From positions 1-7,941 of the forward strand of contig JAKSSZ010000023.1 in NCBI GenBank assembly GCA_024402835.1: 7,941 nucleotides of DNA. Reading direction: 5' to 3'. Below the pieces are notes generated by a model. That model was not told where the DNA came from, did not search any database, and was given only the letters and a program-made list of their open reading frames with translations. The DNA comes from Alphaproteobacteria bacterium (lineage in GTDB: Bacteria > Pseudomonadota > Alphaproteobacteria > Rs-D84). Both the position numbers and the translations under genes were made by a program. Of the stretch, positions 1-5,813 are shown one piece after another; positions within the stretch are counted from its first letter, which is position 1, and every line of letters begins with the position of its first letter.

Positions 1-29
1 ATAAAAAAACCGTGAATAAATCACGGTTT
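1..29 (-). terminator. Rho-independent terminator of typA
   Basis: Read on the minus strand, the stem AAACCGTGA / TCACGGTTT (9 perfect pairs, plus-strand 7-15 with 21-29, 5-base loop) runs straight into a T tract (plus-strand A3-A9). It lies 4 bases after the typA stop codon, so it closes the minus-strand unit. Confidence 0.9.
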
Positions 30-33
30 CTTT

Positions 34-1881
34 TTAGTCATCTGTGTCTGCAAAACGATACGCTTTTTTACGTCTGCCACTATCTAATTCTTTTTTACGT
101 AATCTAATAGTAGCTGGTGTAACTTCTACCAATTCATCATCTTGGATATAAGACAATGCTTCTTCTAATGAAATCTTGCGTGGCGGAGCCAAGAATAATT
201 TTTCATCAGCTGTTACACTACGAACGTTTGTTAATTGTTTTCCCTTTACAGGGTTTACTTCGATATCGTTTTCTTTGCTGTGTTCACCAACAATCATACC
301 GCTGTAAACTTCTGTTTGTGGACCAACAAATAATACACCACGTGGTTCCAAATTGTGTAAAGCGTATGTTGTTGTTGCACCTTGTTCCATGGAAACTAAT
401 ACACCGGGTCTGTATTGTGTAATTGGACCACGGTATGTGTCGTATTTATCAAACACACGGTTCATAATACCTGTGCCACGTGTATCTGTTCTGAATTCTG
501 ATAAATAACCAATCAAACCACGTGATGGTGCAGAAAACACAATACGTGTTTTTCCAATGCCTGATGCTTTCATTTCTGTGATTGTTGCTTTGCGTTTTGT
601 CATTTTCTCAATAACAACGCCACTGAATTCATCATCAACGTCAATAACAACTTCTTCGATTGGTTCCAATTTTTCGCCATTTTCGTTTGTTTGCATAACA
701 ACACGTGGACGTGATACAGATAATTCAAAACCTTCGCGGCGCATTGTTTCTATTAAAATACCCAATTGTAATTCACCACGACCAGATACTTCAAAAGATT
801 CATTGTTTTCACTTTGTGTCACTTTCAATGCGATATTTGTTTCGGCTTCTTTGAATAATCTTTCGCCAATCATACGGGATGTCATCTTTTTACCAGATTG
901 CCCCGCCAATGGTGATGTGTTTACAAAAAATGTCATAGTTAATGTTGGTGGGTCAATAGGCATTGCTGGTATTGGGTCGTTTACAGATAAATCACATAAT
1001 GTATCTGCAACGGTCGCTTTTGAAAATCCAGCGATAACAACTATATCACCCGCCGAAGCGCTTTCACGTGATACTTTATTTACACCTTGGTGTTCTATGA
1101 TTTTTGTTATTTTTGCGTTTTCTATAAATTCGCCTTTCATATTTATGGCTTTTACAGATTGTCCGACTTTAACTGTTCCACTTTCTATTTTACCTGTTAA
1201 AATACGACCAACGTATGGGTCGGCTTCTAATGTTGTAGCCAACATGGTAAATGGCGCATCTAATTGACATCTGTCCCCGTTACAATCTGGGGCAGGGACA
1301 TGGTCAACAATCAATTGAAATAGTGGGGTTAAATCTTTATTTTCGTTATTTATATCTTTTAAATCACGAATTGCCCAACCATCACGACCACATGAATACA
1401 AATATGGGAAATCTAGTTGAGAATCCGTAGCCCCCAATTTATCAAACAAATCAAATGTTTCTGTTAAAACTTCGTCTGGACGGGCATCATTACGGTCTAT
1501 TTTGTTTATGCATACAATAGGGCGCAATCCCAATTTTAATGCTTTGGATAAAACAAATTTTGTTTGTGGTAATGGGCCTTCGGCGCTATCTACCAATAAA
1601 ACAACACCATCAACCATAGACAAAATACGTTCTACTTCGCCACCAAAATCTGCGTGTCCCGGTGTGTCAACGATATTTATTTTATATTCACCCCATTGAA
1701 CAGAAGTTGGTTTTGCAGAAATTGTAATACCGCGTTCACGTTCTATATCACCACTGTCCATAACACGGTCATCAACATGTTCGTTATCACGAAATGTTCC
1801 GGCTTGTTTTAACATATTATCAACCAAAGTTGTCTTACCATGGTCAACGTGCGCAATTATTGCAATGTTTCTAATTTTCAT
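34..1881 (-). CDS. typA: Ribosome-associated translational GTPase TypA/BipA
   Basis: TypA/BipA is an EF-G-like GTPase that binds the 70S ribosome and helps ribosome assembly and stress or low-temperature adaptation (family knowledge). The 615-residue length is normal for the family. Seen in the protein: G1 loop AHVDHGKT at residues 10-17, RGITI at 50-54 (switch I), DTPGHADF at 72-79 (G3), NKID at 126-129 (G4); a beta-barrel domain II around 210-300; an EF-G domain III-like part with SGRGELQLGILIETMRREG around 366-384; and the TypA-specific C-terminal domain with NPVKGKQLTNVR (543-554) and DDELVEVTPATIRLRKK (581-597). The ATG start at 1881 is supported by AAAGAG (plus-strand 1891-1896) 9 bases upstream and by the fact that MKIRNIAIIAHVDHGKTT is the usual family N terminus. 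It lies 64 bases after tRNA-fMet on the same strand, with the tRNA terminator between. No convincing promoter of its own was found, so expression may rest on read-through from the tRNA promoter. Confidence 0.98.
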   Translation of the reverse strand: MKIRNIAIIAHVDHGKTTLVDNMLKQAGTFRDNEHVDDRVMDSGDIERERGITISAKPTSVQWGEYKINIVDTPGHADFGGEVERILSMVDGVVLLVDSAEGPLPQTKFVLSKALKLGLRPIVCINKIDRNDARPDEVLTETFDLFDKLGATDSQLDFPYLYSCGRDGWAIRDLKDINNENKDLTPLFQLIVDHVPAPDCNGDRCQLDAPFTMLATTLEADPYVGRILTGKIESGTVKVGQSVKAINMKGEFIENAKITKIIEHQGVNKVSRESASAGDIVVIAGFSKATVADTLCDLSVNDPIPAMPIDPPTLTMTFFVNTSPLAGQSGKKMTSRMIGERLFKEAETNIALKVTQSENNESFEVSGRGELQLGILIETMRREGFELSVSRPRVVMQTNENGEKLEPIEEVVIDVDDEFSGVVIEKMTKRKATITEMKASGIGKTRIVFSAPSRGLIGYLSEFRTDTRGTGIMNRVFDKYDTYRGPITQYRPGVLVSMEQGATTTYALHNLEPRGVLFVGPQTEVYSGMIVGEHSKENDIEVNPVKGKQLTNVRSVTADEKLFLAPPRKISLEEALSYIQDDELVEVTPATIRLRKKELDSGRRKKAYRFADTDD

Positions 1882-1899
1882 GTTTTACATCTCTTTTAT

Positions 1900-1935
1900 A
1901 AAAAATTCCCCATAATCTATAAAGGAAAATGGGGA
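1900..1935 (-). terminator. Probable terminator between tRNA-fMet and typA
   Basis: On the minus strand TCCCCAT pairs perfectly with ATGGGGA (plus-strand 1929-1935 with 1907-1913, 15-base loop), followed by A and six T. It starts about 10 bases after the tRNA CCA end and finishes only a few bases before the typA ribosome binding site. The loop is long for a terminator and the stem is only 7 pairs, so partial read-through into typA is plausible. Confidence 0.7.
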
Positions 1936-1945
1936 GTTAAAATTT

Positions 1946-2022
<77 letters not shown>

Positions 2023-2035
2023 ATAAGCACAACAT

Positions 2036-2063
2036 ATTATATACGAAAATATTTAACAGTCAA
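2036..2063 (-). promoter_or_regulatory. Strong sigma70-type promoter for tRNA-fMet
   Basis: On the minus strand TTGACT (plus-strand 2058-2063), a 16-base spacer and a perfect TATAAT (plus-strand 2036-2041). The predicted transcription start falls about 6-8 bases before the tRNA 5' end. The near-consensus boxes fit a highly expressed stable RNA. Confidence 0.85.
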
Positions 2064-2088
2064 GTTTTTTCTGTTTTTGACCTATATC

Positions 2089-2117
2089 TTGAAAAACTTA
2101 AATTTTATTGCTAGAAT
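2089..2117 (+). promoter_or_regulatory. Sigma70-type promoter of the lipid A operon
   Basis: TTGAAA (2089-2094), a 17-base spacer and TAGAAT (2112-2117), each one or two bases from consensus. The predicted start near 2124 gives a leader of about 26 bases carrying CGGAG (2137-2141) 8 bases before the ATG of the acyltransferase gene. It is divergent from, and does not overlap, the tRNA promoter. Confidence 0.75.
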
Positions 2118-2149
2118 GCCAATAGTTTAATCTTTTCGGAGTCAAACGT

Positions 2150-2926
2150 ATGAAATTAAAAGAAAAATGGTTACATTTATGGCGTGATTTTATGGGAACG
2201 GCAATTGTTCAATGGCCTATTGCTATATTTTTCGCTGTTTTAATATGGTTCGTTTATGTTACATGTTGTACACATGTTCAAAACAAACATATTTTGAAAA
2301 AATATTCTAAAAAACCGGCAATCGTTGTTTTATGGCATGGTCGTTCTATGATGCTGGCACCGGTTATGAAATTATATAACATGCGCACGTGTTCTTTGGC
2401 AAGCCGTAACAAAGATGGTCGTATGATGGCTAAATTGTTAAAGTTATTTGGTGCCACGAAAAGTATTTATGGCACAGACCATGATGGTGGGGTTTCTGCC
2501 CTGCGCAAGGGGGTTCGTATATTGCAACGTGGAAATCGTTGTATAGTTATGTGTCCAGATGGCCCATCTGGTCCATCTATGCGTATAAAAGACGGTGTTT
2601 TATATTATGCAAAAATGAGTGGCGCACCAATTATACCTGTTTGTTTTACGTGTTCAAAGCCATGGTTTCAAAAACGTTGGGACAGATACTTGGTTGCAAA
2701 ACCTTTTTCTAAAATAATTGTAAATGTTGGTAATCCTATACCTGTGCCATCAAAAATGACAAAGCAAGAATTTGATGCTTTGCGTGTAAATATAGACAAT
2801 ATTATGATAAAACAATTAAGAACATTGGATAAAACTTTCAATTTATTCAAAGTAGAAGAAAATTTGACGGCAACAGAATTTAAAGAACATCAACGTGCTT
2901 TGCGTAAACAGAAAAAAAGTAAATAA
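2150..2926 (+). CDS. DUF374 lysophospholipid/lipid A acyltransferase (LpxJ-like)
   Basis: A 258-residue member of the DUF374 branch of the LPLAT acyltransferases. Visible features: a membrane segment at about residues 18-38; WHGR at 62-65 with the presumed catalytic His63; SRNKDG at 85-90 (the DUF374 SxxxDG element); GTDHDGGVSALRKGVRIL at 108-125; PDGPSGP at 136-142; and GAPIIPV at 158-164. DUF374 proteins include LpxJ of epsilonproteobacteria, which adds a secondary acyl chain to lipid A precursors before Kdo addition; relatives in alphaproteobacteria often sit beside waaA and lpxK. Here it directly precedes lpxK with no gap, which supports a lipid A role at the inner membrane. Whether it acts on lipid A or on another lysolipid cannot be settled from sequence. 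The tail (about 238-258) is lysine-rich and lacks family motifs. The start is fixed by CGGAG 8 bases upstream. Confidence 0.88.
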   Translation: MKLKEKWLHLWRDFMGTAIVQWPIAIFFAVLIWFVYVTCCTHVQNKHILKKYSKKPAIVVLWHGRSMMLAPVMKLYNMRTCSLASRNKDGRMMAKLLKLFGATKSIYGTDHDGGVSALRKGVRILQRGNRCIVMCPDGPSGPSMRIKDGVLYYAKMSGAPIIPVCFTCSKPWFQKRWDRYLVAKPFSKIIVNVGNPIPVPSKMTKQEFDALRVNIDNIMIKQLRTLDKTFNLFKVEENLTATEFKEHQRALRKQKKSK

Positions 2927-3835
2927 ATGAAAACACCTCGTTGGTTTTTGAAACGTAGCATAATTGCTTATTTATTAGTTCCGTTTTCTTGGATATATAA
3001 TTTATTTTCTGTTATTGTTTTCAAATTTCGTAAAAGACACGAATATGTTTCCAGACGTCCAATAGTTTGTTTTGGAAATATATTGTCAGGTGGTGTTGGA
3101 AAAACCCCGATAGTTCGTCAGGTTGCTAAATTTCTGGATGCGCCTGTGGTTATGCGTGGATATAAAAAAACTAACGAAACTGATAATATTGGGGATGAAG
3201 CAAAAATGCTTTCTGCCGATGGATTACAAGTTCATGTAGGAAGCCGAAAAAGCAATTTGATTTTATTAAACAAACAAAAAAGTAATACACCAATAGTTAT
3301 GGATGATGGATTCCAAAATTCATCTATAAAAAAAGATATTTCTGTTTTGGTTTTTGATGAAGGAATTGGATTCGGTAATGGCTTTTTATTACCCGCAGGT
3401 CCAATGCGTGAAAAGAAAAATGCCACGATGCGTGCAGATGCAATTTTGGTAATAAAACGAAAAAAAGCAGCAAAAGATTTTTATTTACCAACAAATATAC
3501 CTGTGTTTTATGCAAACAATAAAGAAAATATGCCGTTCAAATCAAATACGTCTGTTATTGCTTTTGCGGGGATTGGTTACCCACAAAAGTTTTTCAATAA
3601 TATTTCTGCTAATGTTATAAAAAAACGTGCTTTCCCAGACCATTATCAATATACAGATGAAGATATAAACACTTTATTAAAATTGGCTAAAAAACATAAT
3701 GCAAAATTATTAACGACCGAAAAAGATTGGGTCAGATTACCAGATTGGGCTAAATCAGAAATACAATTTTCTGCGCTATCAACAGAAATAGAAGATAATT
3801 TTTATACTTGGCTGGAAAACAAATTAAAGGGATAA
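2927..3835 (+). CDS. lpxK: Tetraacyldisaccharide 4'-kinase LpxK
   Basis: LpxK phosphorylates the 4' position of the tetraacyl disaccharide 1-phosphate to give lipid IVA, at the cytoplasmic face of the inner membrane. The 302-residue protein shows an N-terminal membrane-associating helix (about 11-33), the Walker A loop FGNILSGGVGKTP (49-61), RGY (77-79), GDE (89-91), the DDGFQ signature (126-130), GFLLPAGPMREK (152-163), FAGIGYPQKFF (213-223), FPDHYQYT (236-243) and LLTTEKDWVRLP (261-272). These appear in family order. It is slightly shorter than E. coli LpxK. Its ATG follows the stop codon of the acyltransferase gene directly (TAAATG, no gap) and has only a weak AAAAAAAG-type leader, so translation is probably coupled to the upstream gene. 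Confidence 0.96.
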   Translation: MKTPRWFLKRSIIAYLLVPFSWIYNLFSVIVFKFRKRHEYVSRRPIVCFGNILSGGVGKTPIVRQVAKFLDAPVVMRGYKKTNETDNIGDEAKMLSADGLQVHVGSRKSNLILLNKQKSNTPIVMDDGFQNSSIKKDISVLVFDEGIGFGNGFLLPAGPMREKKNATMRADAILVIKRKKAAKDFYLPTNIPVFYANNKENMPFKSNTSVIAFAGIGYPQKFFNNISANVIKKRAFPDHYQYTDEDINTLLKLAKKHNAKLLTTEKDWVRLPDWAKSEIQFSALSTEIEDNFYTWLENKLKG

Positions 3836-3839
3836 ATTT

Positions 3840-4499
3840 ATGATAGTTGTTGATATGCAAATAAATCCATTAACAAAAATAGATGGGTATCAGGCATTAA
3901 TGGACATACAACGTGTAGCGAAAACATGTTATAAAACTAATAAAGATACAGATGATATAGAATCTGCAAAAAGAATAGTTAAACGATTGCTGGATTCTGG
4001 ACATCATACAATGTTGGAATTTTACGATATTACTATGAATTATGTTGGGAATGTCGCAGCATATAAAGATCTCAGAACTCACAGGCATTCTGTGTGGGCG
4101 GTAGAGAGTACACGTTGGTGTAATTATAATAAAGATAAATTTGGCAACGAAATAAAGTTTTTAAAACCAATTGAATTAAAACCAAATACCCCAGAATATG
4201 AAATATGGGTTCAAGCAATGAAAAATCTTGAAAGTTCGTATATGGAAATGGCAAAACTTGGATGTAATCCAGATCAGTTATCTTTGTTATTGCCACAATC
4301 AACGGCTGCTGAATTTAATGTTCGTGCAAATTTGCGTGAATGGCGACATATATTTTCTTTAAGAAGTTCTGTTGCTGCTACGGGACATGCCAGACCATGT
4401 GTAAAACAATTAATGGATCCAACTTTGGAATTATTTCATAAACAAATCCCTGTGGTATTTGATGATTTATATGAAAAAATGAAACAAAATCAAAGATAA
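3840..4499 (+). CDS. thyX: Flavin-dependent thymidylate synthase ThyX, divergent signature
   Basis: ThyX makes dTMP from dUMP using methylene-tetrahydrofolate and FAD/NADPH. At 219 residues it is of normal size. Recognisable are SGHHTMLEF (53-61), the block THRHSVWAVESTRWCNY (80-96) followed by KDKFGNEIKF (98-107), LLPQSTAAEF (150-159), NLREWRHIFSLR (164-175) and an A...GHAR segment (180-185) holding the expected dUMP-side arginine. The RHRx7S signature reads T80-H81-R82-x7-S90, so its first arginine is replaced by threonine; R92 is kept. The preceding (D)R-x(6)-RHR region, usually with a DR or NR and H-[EQ], reads VGNVAAYKDLR and lacks those residues. I infer a functional but divergent enzyme; loss of activity or a changed role cannot be excluded. 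AAAGGG (3826-3831) lies 8 bases before the ATG, favouring this start over the internal ATG at 3855. It follows lpxK by 4 bases. Confidence 0.88.
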   Translation: MIVVDMQINPLTKIDGYQALMDIQRVAKTCYKTNKDTDDIESAKRIVKRLLDSGHHTMLEFYDITMNYVGNVAAYKDLRTHRHSVWAVESTRWCNYNKDKFGNEIKFLKPIELKPNTPEYEIWVQAMKNLESSYMEMAKLGCNPDQLSLLLPQSTAAEFNVRANLREWRHIFSLRSSVAATGHARPCVKQLMDPTLELFHKQIPVVFDDLYEKMKQNQR

Positions 4500-4510
4500 A
4501 AGGTATAACT

Positions 4511-5449
4511 ATGACAACAGTGACAAAAAAAATTAAAATTTCTGGGGTTGGTATTCATTCTGGATTGCCAGTTAATATGATTGTTTGTCCGTCAAAAAAA
4601 ACAGGAATATTTTTTCAAAGAACAGATTTGTCAAATTCTGATTTAATACCTGCTGTGTATAGTAATGTTGGCGATACAATGTTACGTAATACAACAATTG
4701 GTAATACAAATGGTGCTTGTGTAAAAACCATAGAACATTTTATGGCTACTTTGTTTTTGTTGGGTATAGATTCTGCGATTATTAAAATAGACGGCCCAGA
4801 GACACCAATTTTAGATGGTAGTGCTTTTGAATTTTATAATTTATTAAAAGATTATGTTGCTGCTAAAACCAATATGAAAAAGATTTTGGTAAAAAAAACA
4901 ATAATTGTTCATCGTAATGATTTATTGAAAACAATGCCATGGGTTAAAAGAATAAAAACTCTTTTTTATAATATATTTTTTGGGCGCAGTGGAAATGGTT
5001 ATGTTAAATTATCACCAAATAATAATGCATTAAATATAAAAGCAACATTGGTATATGCTGATAAAATTATCGGAACACAAAGTTATAGTTGTGTGTTGGA
5101 TGGTTCTAAAAAAACAACAAATGTTTTTATAAAAAATATAGCACGGGCCAGAACTTTTGGAAAATATTCTGAATGGGAATTTTTAAAAGCACATGGAATG
5201 GGGCGTGGCGCAAACGAACATAATGTTATAGCATTAAACGACACCGGCGATAACACATTGAATAAATTATTATGGCCTGATGAATTTGTTAGACATAAAA
5301 TTATAGATGCTGTTGGTGATATGTTTACCAGTGGCGGTTCTATTTATGGTGATTTGGAATCATACAAAGGCAGTCATGCTTTGAATAATTTGGTTTTGCG
5401 TAAATTGTTCAGTAATCCAGAAAATTATGAAATAGTGGGAACAAAGTAA
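4511..5449 (+). CDS. lpxC: UDP-3-O-acyl-N-acetylglucosamine deacetylase LpxC
   Basis: LpxC is the zinc hydrolase of the first committed step of lipid A synthesis. The 312-residue protein carries GVGIHSG (12-18), TIEHFMATL (73-81) with catalytic Glu75 and zinc ligand His76, PETPILDGSA (96-105), ARARTFG (211-217), RHKIIDAVGD (261-270) with zinc ligands His262 and Asp266 plus Asp270, and KGSHALNN (286-293) with catalytic His289. All zinc and catalytic positions are present. At the start of domain II, residues about 137-162 form a segment of Lys/Arg and aromatic residues (PWVKRIKTLFYNIFFGR at 143-159) that I do not recognise from standard LpxC. AAAAGG (4498-4503) lies 7 bases before the ATG and overlaps the thyX stop. 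Alphaproteobacterial lpxC is usually near ftsZ; here it is in a thyX/lipid A operon. Confidence 0.96.
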   Translation: MTTVTKKIKISGVGIHSGLPVNMIVCPSKKTGIFFQRTDLSNSDLIPAVYSNVGDTMLRNTTIGNTNGACVKTIEHFMATLFLLGIDSAIIKIDGPETPILDGSAFEFYNLLKDYVAAKTNMKKILVKKTIIVHRNDLLKTMPWVKRIKTLFYNIFFGRSGNGYVKLSPNNNALNIKATLVYADKIIGTQSYSCVLDGSKKTTNVFIKNIARARTFGKYSEWEFLKAHGMGRGANEHNVIALNDTGDNTLNKLLWPDEFVRHKIIDAVGDMFTSGGSIYGDLESYKGSHALNNLVLRKLFSNPENYEIVGTK

Positions 5450-5450
5450 A

Positions 5451-5762
5451 ATGAAAAAGTTTATATTCTTATTTTTGTTATGCTTATCGGCTTGCACAAA
5501 TACCGTAAAAAAAGATTACGGTTTAACAAAATTAAATACAGAACCATCTAATTGCGAGTTTTTATATACAATATCATCAAATGCCAGTGTTTATACAGAA
5601 ATAGCGGCTTATGAATATCTGGAACAGGCAATTGTATCCCAAGACAAAAATGTTGATTCTTACTTTGTTATAAAGCAATCTTTACAAGAAAATGAAGATG
5701 CTATTTTTGGTCCAAAAAATACATATAAATTACAAGCAAAAGTTTATAAATGTAATTTTTAA
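5451..5762 (+). CDS. Small lipoprotein of unknown function
   Basis: A 103-residue protein with a classic lipoprotein signal: MKK, a hydrophobic stretch F4-L12 and lipobox LSAC with Cys15, followed by T-N-T, so outer-membrane sorting is likely (no Asp at +2). The mature part of about 89 residues has a predicted mixed alpha/beta look: NCEFLYTISS (34-43), an Ala/Glu-rich helix AAYEYLEQAI (52-61), then YFVIKQS (71-77) and AKVYKCNF (96-103). Cys35 and Cys101 bracket the domain and could form a disulfide. The pattern recalls small RcsF/DUF4156-like lipoproteins, but this is only a resemblance. The gene starts 1 base after the lpxC stop, so it is likely translationally coupled to lpxC, and it is the last gene before the pilus block. 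A role in envelope sensing, or as a pilotin-like partner for the pilus, are both open guesses. Confidence 0.85.
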   Translation: MKKFIFLFLLCLSACTNTVKKDYGLTKLNTEPSNCEFLYTISSNASVYTEIAAYEYLEQAIVSQDKNVDSYFVIKQSLQENEDAIFGPKNTYKLQAKVYKCNF

Positions 5763-5775
5763 TCTTTATTTCTTT

Positions 5776-5804
5776 TGTGTATTTGTGTTATAATCTTATA
5801 CACA
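5776..5804 (+). repeat. Perfect dyad TGTGTAT-N15-ATACACA over the pilus promoter
   Basis: TGTGTAT (5776-5782) and ATACACA (5798-5804) are perfect inverted repeats, 15 bases apart, centred at 5790 on the -10 box of the putative pilus promoter. No T tract follows on either strand, so it does not look like a terminator. Geometry and placement fit an operator for a dimeric repressor, though chance in AT-rich DNA is possible. Confidence 0.5.
5786..5794 (+). promoter_or_regulatory. Extended -10 promoter of the pilus genes
   Basis: TGTTATAAT gives a perfect TATAAT (5789-5794) preceded by TG one base away, the extended -10 pattern. No good -35 box is seen (only T-rich DNA around 5765-5771), which is normal for extended -10 promoters. 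The predicted start near 5801 leaves a leader of about 13 bases before the TTG at 5814. It would allow pilus genes to be transcribed apart from the lipid A operon. Confidence 0.6.
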
Positions 5805-5813
5805 GAGAGAGAA

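Noticed and set aside
557..1267. A 236-codon open frame on the plus strand opposite typA
   Set aside because: It is antisense to highly conserved TypA codons, has a composition expected of a mirror frame (Ser/Thr/Ile/Asn-rich, no domain), and no ribosome binding site of note.
1895..1923. Possible promoter for typA (TTTATA-17-TATAAA on the minus strand)
   Set aside because: The -35 box is poor and the predicted start would fall inside the ribosome binding site; it overlaps the terminator hairpin and T tract, whose base pattern explains it.
5775..5813. N-terminal extension of the PilO2-like protein from TTG 5775
   Set aside because: It crosses the extended -10 promoter and dyad and lacks a ribosome binding site; the start at TTG 5814 fits better.
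5763..5813. Terminator between the lipoprotein and pilus genes
   Set aside because: The dyad here has a 15-base loop and is followed by AGAGAGAG rather than T residues on the plus strand; the minus-strand side also lacks a T tract.
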